Assembly: GCF_001421765.1 (NCBI RefSeq) | Contig: NZ_LMLA01000007.1 | Span: 273,510-337,509 of the forward strand | DNA: 64,000 bases | Source: Sphingomonas sp. Leaf32 | GTDB taxonomy: Bacteria > Pseudomonadota > Alphaproteobacteria > Sphingomonadales > Sphingomonadaceae | Reading direction: 5' to 3' | Shown: piece by piece, positions 34,930 to 45,395 of the stretch | How positions within the stretch are numbered: the first letter of the stretch is position 1 | Layout: every line of letters begins with the position of its first letter | Notes under the pieces: generated by a model | What the model was told of the DNA's origin: nothing | The model's database searches: none | What the model saw: only the letters and a program-made list of their open reading frames with translations | Position numbers and translations under genes: made by a program

Positions 34930-35199
34930 CTATTGCACCAGCGAGGGGAGGGCGATCAGCAACGATCGCGCGAAATCGGTGATGCGCGCGATCATCCACG
35001 ATCCGGTCAGCAGCAGCAGCGCGGTCGCGGCAAGCAGCTTGGGGATATAGGACAGCGTCGCTTCCTGTAGCTGGGTCGCGACCTGCACCACGCTGACCGC
35101 CAGCCCGACGATCAGCATCGCGGCCAGCAGCGGGCCGGCGACGGTGACGCAGGTCCACAGCATGTCGTTCATCAACCCGATCGCGCGATCCGAATCCAT
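34930..35199 (-). CDS. fliQ: Flagellar export-gate protein FliQ
   Basis: An 89-residue protein with two hydrophobic hairpin helices. The stretch GLAVSVVQVATQLQEATLSYIPKL is the conserved FliQ core. It is the first gene of the minus-strand operon. The ATG at 35199 directly follows an in-frame GTG at 35202, and either could be used. The region between this start and the divergent rhs gene is about 100-200 bp. Confidence 0.94.
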   Translation of the reverse strand: MDSDRAIGLMNDMLWTCVTVAGPLLAAMLIVGLAVSVVQVATQLQEATLSYIPKLLAATALLLLTGSWMIARITDFARSLLIALPSLVQ

Positions 35200-35405
35200 C
35201 ACCAGTCCCCCGCCGTCCCCCGCGCGCTTCTAACGGGTGGTGTCGGGCGGGGGCGGTCAAACCCGCTCCGTTTCGGGGGAGGTCGGGCGATGCTGCATCC
35301 GTTTCGGCGGTGCAGGAAAAATCGGCACCCGCCCCCCTAAACAATCCGGCGAACCCGCGGATCAACTCTCCGGCTGCGACAGGTGGCCGACAGGGGGATT
35401 GGGGC

Positions 35406-38400
35406 ATGGTTGCGATCTTCGCGGGCGCCGGCACGGGGCTGGAACGCGGTTCGGGGAACATCATCGGCGCGGGCGGGACGGTCGGTTCGTCGGTGTTCGG
35501 GCGCGGCGGCAGCCAGGTGCAGGTGAACGCCGCCAACGGCAATTTGGTCATCGCGCGGCAGGACGAGTTCCTGAGCGCGGTCGGCGACGATGTCGCGCTG
35601 CTGCGCGTCTATAACAGCCAGGGCGACCTGTCGGACACCAATGGCGACAATTGGCGGATGGGTGAGAACCGGGCGCTGCGGGGGCTGATCGGAACGGCGA
35701 ACGGACCGAACAGCAGCATCGAACGGGTCGGGGCCGATGGGACGGTCGCCATCTATTACCGCGATGGTTCGGGCTACGTCGCGACCGATGGCGCCGGCGC
35801 GTACGACCGGATCACCTGGGACGGGACCAACTGGCGCTGGCAGGACGGCGACAGCGGGACGATCGAAACCTATGGCAGCGACCTGCGCCTCGCCCGATCG
35901 ACCGACCGGTCGGGGCATGTCACCCAGTTCGCCTATAGCGACGGCAAGCTGTCGCGGATCACCGGCCATGACGGCGGCTATCTGGAATATGCGTGGTCGG
36001 GCAATCTCATCACCGGGATCACCAGCGTCAGCCAGGGCGCGACGACGATCCGCACCCGCTATGGCTATGACGGCTATGGACGCCTTTCCAGCGTAACCGT
36101 CGATCGCACGGCCCAGGACAACAGCATCGCCGACGGTGATGTCTATACGACGACCTATGGCTATCACGGCAGCTCGCGGCTGATCGCATCGATCACCGAG
36201 ACCGACGGGTCGTCGCTGCAGATCTTCTATGACGGGTCCAACCGAGCGACCCGGCTGGAGCAGTCGGTGGCGAGCGGCGTCACCCGCACCACCACCCTGA
36301 CCTACAATGCCGGCAACACGGTCATCACCGACCCGCTGGGCCAGGCGACGACACTGTCGCACGACGGGGCGGGGCGGCTGGCGACGATCACCGCGCCGCC
36401 GGCGGTGGCGGGCGGTGCGGCGCAGGTCGTGCAGTTCGGCTATAACGGCAATGGCGACCTGACCAGCGTGACCGACGCGGCGGGCGTCACCGCCACCTAT
36501 GGCTATGACGGCAACGGCAACCTGCTGCGCCAGACCGACCGGACGGGCGACGAGGTCACCCGTACCTACAACGCCGCCAACGAAGTGCTGACGGAAACGC
36601 GCACCGGGTCGGATCGTTTTTCGGCCGCATCGCTGCAGACGACGCGCTACGCCTATGACTCGCTCAACCGGCTACGCTATGTCGTCAGCGCGGACGGCCG
36701 CGTGCGCGAGACGCGCTACGACGGCGGCAGCGGGCTGGTCGCGTTCGTCATCGACTATAACGCCAACGTCTATGACCTGAGCGGATTGTCGGCGTCGACC
36801 GCGCTGTCCGAGGCGCAACTCAACAACTGGCGCGGCAATACCGACCGTGCGCAGTCGTCGGTCACGCAATTCTACTACGATGCGCGTGGCAATCTGGCGC
36901 AGAAGATCAGCTATGGCGCGACCAATGCCGATGGCGGCGCCAACCGGGACAGCGGCTACACCCACGAGTATTTCATCTACGACGCCGCCGGTCAGTTGCT
37001 CAGCCGAGGCCCTGCCGGCCGGGCCAAGGAAACCTACAGCTATGACGGGCTGGGGCGGGTCATCCAGTCGACCGACGTCAATGGCGGCACCACGCGCATT
37101 ACCTTCAACGATGCGGCCACGCAGACGACCGTCACCATGGCCGATGGGTTCGTGCGGACGTCGACCTACAGCAAGGCGGGCGAACTGCTGAGCGTGACCG
37201 AGTCCGGCAGCTATGTGACCGGGGGCACGAACAGCTACCAATATGATGCCGGGGGCCGGCTGCGCATCGCCACCGACGCGACCGGGCGCAAGCGCTATAC
37301 CGTCTATGACGGCGCGAACCGCCGGGTCGCCGACATCGGCGGCAATGGCGAGATGACCGAATATCGCTACGACGCGAATGATCGCATCGTCGGGACGGTC
37401 CTGTACGCCACCTTCATCACCATACCCGCCGCGCTGAACGATCCGAACGCGTCGGTGTCGGTCGCGGCGCTGCGTCCGGCAGCGAACGCGACCGGCGATC
37501 TGTGGGACTGGACGGTGTACGACCGCGAGGGGCGGGTGCTCCAGCTCGTCGATGGCGACGGGTCGACCAGCGTCAACGCCTATGACGATTCCGGGCGGCT
37601 GATCGCGACGACGGCCTATTTCAACCGGCTGACCGCCGCGCAGATCGCTGCGTTCCGCAACAACCCGCCCGGTGCGGTCACCCTGCCCACGACCCATGGC
37701 AACGACAGCGTGTCGCGCATCTTCTATGACCGCGACGGCCATGTCATCGGCCAGTTGAACGGCGAGGGGTATCTTTCGCAGACGGTGTACGATGGCGGCG
37801 GGCGGAAGGTCGAGGAGATCGGCTATGCCGGCGCGACCGCCGCCAACCTGCGCGCAGGCGGCAGTTTCCAATCGCTACTGGATAGCGCCGTCGCGGCCGG
37901 CGAGGCGCGTTCCACCCGCTATGTCTATGACCAGCAGGGCTATCTGCGCTTCACCATCGATGCGCTGAAGCGGGTTACCGAACACGGCTATTATTACGAC
38001 GGCTGGAAATGGAGCGCGTTCGGACCGGTTCGCCAGACCATCCGCTATGCCCAGTCGATCGCGACGCCCGCCACCTTCACGGTCGACGGCGTCCGGGCGG
38101 CGCTGGCCACGATCGCGAGCGATCCGGCTAACCGGACCGACTGGGCGGTCTATGACGCCACCTGGCGGCTGACCCATGCGATCGACGCAGCGGGTGCGGT
38201 GACCGGATACCGGTACGACAATCGCGGGCGGGTGATCGCCCGGGTCGACCATGCGACATTGCGCCCGACCAGCAGCCTGCCGTCGCCGGAGACGATGGCG
38301 GGCTGGGCCAACGACAATCGCACGGACGCAGACCGGACCACGCGCTATTATTACAACGCGCGGGGCGAACTGCGTTTCACGGTGGATGCCGAAGGGTATC

Positions 38401-41400
38401 TGACCCACAATGATTACGACGCCGAGGGGCGTCTCTTCTTCACCGGCCGCTGGAGCACCCGTGTCGCGGCGACCGACAGCTGGACGATCGATACCGCGTA
38501 TAACGCGATGGCGGGTGACATTACCGTCGTATCGCGATCCTACGACGCGCGCGGGCGACTGAGTTCGGTGTGGGACAATGCCGGGCGGTCCACCCGCTAT
38601 GCCTATCGCGCCAACGGCCAGCTGACCTGGGAAATCCGCAGCCAGGGCAAGGCGGACGAGGCGACAATCCTCTACGGCTACGATCAGGCGGGCCGCCAGT
38701 CGTACAAGACGACCGCCCACGGCACGGCCGACGCCAGCACGACCTCCTATGTCTATGACGGCCTCGGCAATCTGCTTCGCACCGTGGACGGGCAGGGGGC
38801 GGTATTCGATCGGACCTATGATCGGGTCGGCCAGATGCTGACCGAAACCAACGCCCAGAATGCGGTCACCCGGCACCAATATGATGCCTATGGCAATCGC
38901 GTGCGGACGACCGATGCGCGTGGTGCCGTAACCTATCGCTATTTCGACAAGTTGAACCGTACGGTCGCGATCCGCGATGCCGAGAATTTCGTCACCGAAA
39001 CCGCCTATACGACGTTCGGCGAGGTCGCGTCGGTCAAGCGTGCCTATAACCGCGCGACCAACACGGCGGATGTCGCGACGCTGCCGGTCTATGCCGCGCA
39101 CGGCCTCGATGCGAAGACGTCGTTCCAATATGACCGGCTGGGCCGCGTCGTCGCGACGATCGATGCCGAAGGCTATGCCGAACGCTACACGCTGAACGCG
39201 TTCGGCGACCGGGTGAGCGTCACCAACAAGCTGGGTGGCGTCACGATCCAGACCTATGACCGGCGCGGGCTACAGACGTCGCAGACGTTGCCGATCACGT
39301 CGGTGACCGAGGATGGACACATACAGGCGACCAGTGTCGTCAACCGGTTCGAATATGACTCGCGCGGCAACCGGACCCGCACCATCGAGGCCGAAGGCCT
39401 GATCGAAGAGCGCGCCACCCGCTATGCGTATGACAAGGCGGACCGGCTGATCGAGGTGCGCGGACCGTCGGTCCCGTATTTCAATGCGTCGTTCGAGGTC
39501 GGCTATACCGACCTTATCGCCAGCTACCGCTATGACACGCGGGACAATCTGATCGAGAGCCGCGATGCCAATGGCGCGCGGACCCTGTCCTATTACGACG
39601 ATAATGATCGGAAGATCGCGCAGATCAGCCCGACCGGCACGCTGACGACCTATGTCTATGACAAGACCGGCGACCTGACCACGACGCGCGTGTACGGGAC
39701 GATCGTCGCGTTGCCGGCCGATCCGGGCGGCCCACCGCCCGCGGCGCCCGGCGGTGAATATCGCGAAACCGGCTATGGGTATGACAATCTGGGCCGGTTG
39801 CGCAGCACGACCATCACCGACATCCGCTCCGGGCGATGGAACGGCAGCGCGTTCGACCTGACGACCGACCCGATTACGACCAGCTATCAATATGATGCGG
39901 TCGGCAACCTGATCGTGGAAACCGATGCCGAAGGCGGTTCGGTCTTTTCCTTCTACGACCGCAACCGCAACCGGATCGCGCAGGTCGACAAGGAAGGATA
40001 TGTCACCCGCTGGTGGTACAACGCCGAGGGCAATGTCGTCGGCGAGCGCCGCTATGCCAACCAGACCAGCGGTGCGGCGGCGGGTGTCCTACCCGCCACG
40101 GTCGACAGCCCGGCGGACCGGCTCACCGATTTCGCTTATGACCGGAACGGCAACCGCCTGACCGAACAGCGGCGCAACGTCGCGATCGCGTCGGTCAGCG
40201 GCGGCACGATCCAGACGACGACCGCCACGTCGATCGTCCGCTATGCCTATAACGGGCTGGGCAAGATCGTTTCCAAGAGCGAAGCGACCGGCGACACGAC
40301 GAACTATGCGTTCGACACCATGGGGCGGCTGACCGAGGAGCGCCATGCCTCGTTCCTCGACCAGACTGACAACGAAGTCCGCTCCCGGCTGACCTATGCC
40401 TATGACGGTACCGGCAACCTGACCCGCGCGGTGCAGGGCGACCGCGAATATGCCGGCGCGTTTCGCGTCACCAAATATTACTACGGGTTGACCGGGCGGC
40501 TGCGCGCAACGATCGACGCGGCGGGCGGGCAGGTCAATTACGAGCATGATGCCGCCGGCAATGTCGTGCAGGAAAGTCGCACCCGCCTGACCAGCGACGG
40601 CACGATGGTGACCGAGGCGAAGCTGACCGTCCGCGATCTGGCCGGGCGGATCGTGTCGCAGGGCATGGGGCGCTGGAACGGCAGCGGATGGGACCGCGGC
40701 GACATCCAGCAGACCGCCTACAACGCCTATGGCGAGGTCAGCCAGCGGGGCACCAACGGCGGCTGGCAGGAACAATTCGCCTATGACCGGGCGGGCCGCT
40801 TGTACCGCAGCAACGCGGGGGACGGCGTGTGGCGCTATTTCGTGTACGACCGGCTGGGCAACCAGACCGCCGCGATCGAAAGCGAAGGTACCGCGATCGA
40901 TGGCCAGACGCTGGATGGCATGTTGTCCTATGCGACGCAGGGCTTCGCCTACGCGCTGGGCGCGCAGTACATCAATGGCATCACCACCACGCTGACCGCT
41001 TATGACCGGCGGGGGCAGGCGACCCGGACGATCCAGCCCAACCGGGAATTGTACGATCCGCAATATGTGTTCAATGGGTCGAACCACCAGGCCACGATCG
41101 AGACGGCACGCGCCTACAACGCGTTCGGCGAGGTGGCGTGGGAGCGCGATGCGCGCGGCTACTATACGCACATGGCCTATAACACGATGGGCCGGCTGCT
41201 ATGGCGGCAACGCCCGCAGGTGGAGGTGACCGACGAGAACGGCGCGACCCGGACGGTCAATCCCACCGAATATTTCCATTACGATGCGTCGGGACGGACC
41301 GTCGCTTCGCGCGATGCGCGCGGCGCGCTCACCACCCGGACATTGCTCACCGGCACCGGCTATGACGGGTCCGAAGCGTTGGTGGTGCGCGAAACGACGG

Positions 41401-44400
41401 CCGACGGGGCGGTCGTCGCCCGCCGGTACAACCAGTTCCTCGAACAGACCGTGGCGATCGACGGCATCGGTCGATCGACCTACATGACGTATGACGCGGT
41501 CGGGCGACTGACGCAAGTCACGCGCCCGAGCGGCCAGTCCGACTATTACGCCTATGACGTGTTGGGCCAGCGTATCCGCCACTGGGACAGCTATTATGGC
41601 GAGGCGAATGCCGAGCGGACCGATTACGACATGCAGGGTCGCGTCGTCCGCCAGGTGTCCGCCGGTGGCAGCGAAGGAATCGCCGATACCACGACCACGA
41701 CCTACAACTGGTCGTCGACGCTGGCGACCGACGGCATGGGCATTTTCGGCGGGTGGGTCGCCACCACGACCTATGCCAATGGGCTGACCAGTATCGCCCA
41801 TACCGATCTGTTCGGGCGGACGATCAAGTCGATCGACCTGGGTGGGAACAATGCCAGCTTCACCTTTGATCTGGCGGGGCGGATGACGTCGCGCTGGGAT
41901 GGCGTACCAGGCAACGGCTCGGCGACCGACTATCACTATTACAATACGGGCTTGATCGCCGGGATCAGTCGGGGTGAGGACCTGTCATGGTATCCGCGGG
42001 ACAGTTCAAACCCCGGCCCCTCATGGACCTATGAACGGACCAGCTACGGTTATGACGCGGCAGGCAACCGAACAACCGAACGACATGAAATCCAGCGAGG
42101 GATTTGGCAGAACGAGGGCGGCGGCTACTATAATGGCTATGAATATGAATATAGCGACAATTGGGTCTATTCTGAAGAACGCGAGCAGTATCAAAATGCC
42201 GTCATAGACTACGACGCATTGGGGCGCATCACCCGCTGGTCTGAGGGCGGAGGGCAGACCCGCTCCACTGCATCGCTCGATTACAAATATGATGAGAACG
42301 GCAATATCCGCCGATCGCTGGCCAATTTCTACAGTCTCGACCAGAATGGCGGCATCACGCCGGGGGTGCAGGATAATTGGTATCGCTACGACGCGCTGAA
42401 CCGCGTGACGACGGCGAAGGGGCAGCTGGCGGGCGGTCAGATCGTGGCCGGCCATGGCGGGGCCAGCTATCAATACGACCTTGCCGGCCAGCGTGTCGCA
42501 TCGTCACGGACGATCATGGCCAGCGCCTGGGTCCAGAACCCGTACGACTATGACTATGGTGGCTCGACGACGGTCTATTACGACGCGGAGCAGCGCGAAA
42601 CCTATGGCTACGACGCCGATGGGCGGCTGACTACGGTCCGCATCGCGACGCAGGGCTATGACGATAATGGCGACGGCACCGTTACCGCATCGGCAATGGG
42701 CAAGGCCGAGCTGAAGGCGATGTTCGGCTATGACGGCGTGGGCCGTCAGGCGAGCCAGATCGACTATCTCTACGACGGCGACACCAACGGTACGGCGGCA
42801 TGGCAGCGTTCGACCGGCTTCAATGCGCGCGGCCAGGCGACGAGCGAGACGACGTGGCAGCGGCAGGGCAACGATACGATCCGCACCACGACCAGCAACA
42901 ATTACGGATCGGGCGCGAACTATGCGCTGGGATCGATTACCAGCAGCAGCAGCCAGACGTTCAAGAACAACAAGTCGCAATACAGCGCGATCACGACCAA
43001 TGCCTATATTTGGCGGGCGGGAGCGGCGCTGTCGTCGACGACCTACAAACAGTCGGATCAGTCGGCGCGGACCAGCAGCTATCATTATGACGAAAGGGGG
43101 CAGCTGAGTTCGGTGGACATCGCCGACGGCCGGCCGCGCAACGTTTACTTCATCACCGACATGACCGGACAGGTCGTTCGACGCGACGAATCCGATCGGG
43201 ACTATAACAAGGGCGATCCGCACGAAATCTGGTACCGCTTCAACGGGCGCACGCTGGGCTATGTCGGCAATAACGGGACGCAGGACACCAGCTACCAGGC
43301 ATCGATCGACAAGCGGACGCGCAGCCAGGGGACGGGCGCGTTCGACGGCGGGTCGGCGTACGGCGTGTCCTATGCCGATTTCGACCAATCGGTGGCGCCG
43401 GTCACCAGCTTTGCGCAAGGGTCGGGCGGCGGCAGCTACAGCGTACGCTCGGGCGATACGCTGGCGGGAATCGCCGCGCAGCTATGGGGCGATGCCGGCC
43501 TGTGGTACAAGCTGGCCGAGGCGAACGGCCTGAGCGGCGCGTCGGCGCTGGTCGCAGGCCAGTCGCTGACGATTCCCGCGGGCGTGCAGAAGGCGACGCA
43601 CAGCGCGGCGACCTTCACCCCCTACGACCCGGCCGAAGCGCTGGGCGACACGTCGCCCAGCGTCCAGCCCAAGGCGAAGAAGAACAAGTGCGGCGCGTTC
43701 GGCGCGATCCTGCTGACGGTGATCGCGGTGGCGGTGACCGCGCTGACGGCGGTGGCGCTGCCGGCGGCGGTCGGCCCGGTGCTGACCGGTGCCCTGTCGG
43801 CGACGGCGGGCAGCGTGGTGAGCCAGGCGGTTGGCGTCGCGACCGGTATCCAGGACCGGTTCGATTGGAAGGGCGTGGCGATTGCGGGCTTGAGCGGCGC
43901 GATTGGCGGGGCGCTCGGCAACATCAGCCCGTTCGGATCGGGCAAGGACTTCCTGACCGGCTTCGCCAACGGGGCGGTGCGCGGAGCACTGGGCAGTTTC
44001 GTCACGCAGGGGCTGGCGGTCGCGACGCATCTGCAAAAGGAGATGAACTGGCTGGGGGTCGCCACCGCCGGCGTGGGTGGCGGCGTGGCGGGAGGGCTTG
44101 GCAATGCCCTCAAGCTGGGATCGCTCGCCGACGATTTCTCTGCCGGCAACATGGCCCGCACCGCGCTGACCAACACGGTCGGCGGCATCGCCAACGCAAC
44201 GATCCGCGCGATCGCGACCGGCACGAGCTTCGGCGACAATGTGCTGGCGGTGCTGCCCGATGTGCTGGGGCAGACAGTGGGGGAATTGGTAAGTGCGGGG
44301 CTTACCGGGCATGGGCGCGACATCGGCTCTGCCGCTGCCCCCGCGACGACCTCGGATTTAAGCAGTGAAACGGGCGATACGGCCAATTCCGTCTCCGGCG

Positions 44401-45395
44401 GAGAAAGCGTAGTAAGCGGACAAGATGGGTTGGTGCGGTCGCCAATGCAGGGCGTAAGCCGCGTCATTGATGCCGGTTCAAGTAACGGTGATGGGCAAAT
44501 GCCCGATATTGTCGTCACGGCTAACCGGTACACGTTCGACTTGTTTCGCAGTCTGAATGGATATCAATTAGGCCACTATATCCAGCAATATGGCGAGGTA
44601 TCCTTCATCGAAGGTGCGCAATGGGCGTCGCGGCTTAGTACGCCAACGACATCGCCATACCATCTTACTTCTCACGATGGTCCCCTTGGTCGATATTTCA
44701 CGCAAATTGGTAGCGCATTCCAAGGGTTTTCATATGGCGGGCGAGATTATTCGAGTGCGGCCGCTGCACAAGCGGGTGGGATGCCCGTCGTGGCGAACGG
44801 TCCCAGCCAGTCATATCTCTATGCGAGGCAGCGTGATGCGGCCTTCCTGGCATCGATCGGTGATGGAACGCTGGGACTGGGCCCAATTGCCTATGTCGCT
44901 GGAGGCAGTCCGCACCTGATCAATGCTAGTGGGCAATTGGACCGCGCCCTGGGCGGTCTCGCCATAGGGGCGGCAATCGGAAGTGGTTCGAGGGCCGTAT
45001 TGCCCAGGCCGGGTCGACCGGTGGCAACAGGGCCGGTGGACCCGTTATCCGGTGCTGGTCGGCAGAATGCTGCACAGGGCGAGGTTGCTGACGGACTTGT
45101 TTATCTTCGTACGGATAGCACAGGGAAGCTCGCGCCCTATGTCGGCCAGACCACGGAAGCCAACGAACTTGCCCGACAGGCTGCCCATGCTCGCACGAAT
45201 CCAAATTCCCGGTTCGAATTTGAAACGCTTGAAAGCGGCATACCCAAGGGTGCTCAGTTGGATATAGCTGAGCATAATGCGATACAGGCACGTACTGGAG
45301 GCGTCGCTGCGCGGCGTTCGTCAGCCGTGTCAAATCAGCGTGATCCGGTCGGCCCCCGTCGTAGGCCTGCCTTTGGATTGCCGGAGCCAAGATGA
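35406..45395 (+). CDS. Giant Rhs/YD-repeat protein with LysM and C-terminal GIY-YIG-like toxin domain
   Basis: A protein of about 3,329 residues (3,361 if translation starts at GTG 35310). The N-terminal part (SGNIIGAGGTVGSSVFGRGG and VQVNAANGNLVIARQDEFL) resembles the start of LysM-containing Rhs proteins; no signal peptide or PAAR domain is seen. Then come dozens of YD repeats (YxxxGR/NLxxxxD) to about 43.3 kb that should form the hollow Rhs shell. A LysM domain lies at about 43437-43581 (YSVRSGDTLAGIAAQLWGDA). A Gly/Ala-rich hydrophobic pre-toxin region covers 43700-44330. After a PDIVVTANRY motif at 44502, the AT-richer tip encodes a GIY-YIG-like nuclease: VYLRTD, PYVGQT, an Arg/His helix, a Glu in AEHNAI and Asn near the end. 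It is followed by an overlapping immunity gene. The classical D-P-x-G-L core end is not evident. Confidence 0.9.
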   Translation: MVAIFAGAGTGLERGSGNIIGAGGTVGSSVFGRGGSQVQVNAANGNLVIARQDEFLSAVGDDVALLRVYNSQGDLSDTNGDNWRMGENRALRGLIGTANGPNSSIERVGADGTVAIYYRDGSGYVATDGAGAYDRITWDGTNWRWQDGDSGTIETYGSDLRLARSTDRSGHVTQFAYSDGKLSRITGHDGGYLEYAWSGNLITGITSVSQGATTIRTRYGYDGYGRLSSVTVDRTAQDNSIADGDVYTTTYGYHGSSRLIASITETDGSSLQIFYDGSNRATRLEQSVASGVTRTTTLTYNAGNTVITDPLGQATTLSHDGAGRLATITAPPAVAGGAAQVVQFGYNGNGDLTSVTDAAGVTATYGYDGNGNLLRQTDRTGDEVTRTYNAANEVLTETRTGSDRFSAASLQTTRYAYDSLNRLRYVVSADGRVRETRYDGGSGLVAFVIDYNANVYDLSGLSASTALSEAQLNNWRGNTDRAQSSVTQFYYDARGNLAQKISYGATNADGGANRDSGYTHEYFIYDAAGQLLSRGPAGRAKETYSYDGLGRVIQSTDVNGGTTRITFNDAATQTTVTMADGFVRTSTYSKAGELLSVTESGSYVTGGTNSYQYDAGGRLRIATDATGRKRYTVYDGANRRVADIGGNGEMTEYRYDANDRIVGTVLYATFITIPAALNDPNASVSVAALRPAANATGDLWDWTVYDREGRVLQLVDGDGSTSVNAYDDSGRLIATTAYFNRLTAAQIAAFRNNPPGAVTLPTTHGNDSVSRIFYDRDGHVIGQLNGEGYLSQTVYDGGGRKVEEIGYAGATAANLRAGGSFQSLLDSAVAAGEARSTRYVYDQQGYLRFTIDALKRVTEHGYYYDGWKWSAFGPVRQTIRYAQSIATPATFTVDGVRAALATIASDPANRTDWAVYDATWRLTHAIDAAGAVTGYRYDNRGRVIARVDHATLRPTSSLPSPETMAGWANDNRTDADRTTRYYYNARGELRFTVDAEGYLTHNDYDAEGRLFFTGRWSTRVAATDSWTIDTAYNAMAGDITVVSRSYDARGRLSSVWDNAGRSTRYAYRANGQLTWEIRSQGKADEATILYGYDQAGRQSYKTTAHGTADASTTSYVYDGLGNLLRTVDGQGAVFDRTYDRVGQMLTETNAQNAVTRHQYDAYGNRVRTTDARGAVTYRYFDKLNRTVAIRDAENFVTETAYTTFGEVASVKRAYNRATNTADVATLPVYAAHGLDAKTSFQYDRLGRVVATIDAEGYAERYTLNAFGDRVSVTNKLGGVTIQTYDRRGLQTSQTLPITSVTEDGHIQATSVVNRFEYDSRGNRTRTIEAEGLIEERATRYAYDKADRLIEVRGPSVPYFNASFEVGYTDLIASYRYDTRDNLIESRDANGARTLSYYDDNDRKIAQISPTGTLTTYVYDKTGDLTTTRVYGTIVALPADPGGPPPAAPGGEYRETGYGYDNLGRLRSTTITDIRSGRWNGSAFDLTTDPITTSYQYDAVGNLIVETDAEGGSVFSFYDRNRNRIAQVDKEGYVTRWWYNAEGNVVGERRYANQTSGAAAGVLPATVDSPADRLTDFAYDRNGNRLTEQRRNVAIASVSGGTIQTTTATSIVRYAYNGLGKIVSKSEATGDTTNYAFDTMGRLTEERHASFLDQTDNEVRSRLTYAYDGTGNLTRAVQGDREYAGAFRVTKYYYGLTGRLRATIDAAGGQVNYEHDAAGNVVQESRTRLTSDGTMVTEAKLTVRDLAGRIVSQGMGRWNGSGWDRGDIQQTAYNAYGEVSQRGTNGGWQEQFAYDRAGRLYRSNAGDGVWRYFVYDRLGNQTAAIESEGTAIDGQTLDGMLSYATQGFAYALGAQYINGITTTLTAYDRRGQATRTIQPNRELYDPQYVFNGSNHQATIETARAYNAFGEVAWERDARGYYTHMAYNTMGRLLWRQRPQVEVTDENGATRTVNPTEYFHYDASGRTVASRDARGALTTRTLLTGTGYDGSEALVVRETTADGAVVARRYNQFLEQTVAIDGIGRSTYMTYDAVGRLTQVTRPSGQSDYYAYDVLGQRIRHWDSYYGEANAERTDYDMQGRVVRQVSAGGSEGIADTTTTTYNWSSTLATDGMGIFGGWVATTTYANGLTSIAHTDLFGRTIKSIDLGGNNASFTFDLAGRMTSRWDGVPGNGSATDYHYYNTGLIAGISRGEDLSWYPRDSSNPGPSWTYERTSYGYDAAGNRTTERHEIQRGIWQNEGGGYYNGYEYEYSDNWVYSEEREQYQNAVIDYDALGRITRWSEGGGQTRSTASLDYKYDENGNIRRSLANFYSLDQNGGITPGVQDNWYRYDALNRVTTAKGQLAGGQIVAGHGGASYQYDLAGQRVASSRTIMASAWVQNPYDYDYGGSTTVYYDAEQRETYGYDADGRLTTVRIATQGYDDNGDGTVTASAMGKAELKAMFGYDGVGRQASQIDYLYDGDTNGTAAWQRSTGFNARGQATSETTWQRQGNDTIRTTTSNNYGSGANYALGSITSSSSQTFKNNKSQYSAITTNAYIWRAGAALSSTTYKQSDQSARTSSYHYDERGQLSSVDIADGRPRNVYFITDMTGQVVRRDESDRDYNKGDPHEIWYRFNGRTLGYVGNNGTQDTSYQASIDKRTRSQGTGAFDGGSAYGVSYADFDQSVAPVTSFAQGSGGGSYSVRSGDTLAGIAAQLWGDAGLWYKLAEANGLSGASALVAGQSLTIPAGVQKATHSAATFTPYDPAEALGDTSPSVQPKAKKNKCGAFGAILLTVIAVAVTALTAVALPAAVGPVLTGALSATAGSVVSQAVGVATGIQDRFDWKGVAIAGLSGAIGGALGNISPFGSGKDFLTGFANGAVRGALGSFVTQGLAVATHLQKEMNWLGVATAGVGGGVAGGLGNALKLGSLADDFSAGNMARTALTNTVGGIANATIRAIATGTSFGDNVLAVLPDVLGQTVGELVSAGLTGHGRDIGSAAAPATTSDLSSETGDTANSVSGGESVVSGQDGLVRSPMQGVSRVIDAGSSNGDGQMPDIVVTANRYTFDLFRSLNGYQLGHYIQQYGEVSFIEGAQWASRLSTPTTSPYHLTSHDGPLGRYFTQIGSAFQGFSYGGRDYSSAAAAQAGGMPVVANGPSQSYLYARQRDAAFLASIGDGTLGLGPIAYVAGGSPHLINASGQLDRALGGLAIGAAIGSGSRAVLPRPGRPVATGPVDPLSGAGRQNAAQGEVADGLVYLRTDSTGKLAPYVGQTTEANELARQAAHARTNPNSRFEFETLESGIPKGAQLDIAEHNAIQARTGGVAARRSSAVSNQRDPVGPRRRPAFGLPEPR

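Noticed and set aside
15512..35199. Interpretation as a virulence-type injectisome.
   Set aside because: FlgB/C/F/G, FlgD/E, FlgI and the FlgH domain are flagellar; there is no secretin, needle or translocon gene.
35310..35405. GTG start at 35310 for the Rhs protein.
   Set aside because: The added 32 residues are Pro/Asn-rich, not conserved-looking, and have no clear ribosome-binding site; ATG 35406 directly precedes the conserved N-terminal pattern. It remains possible.
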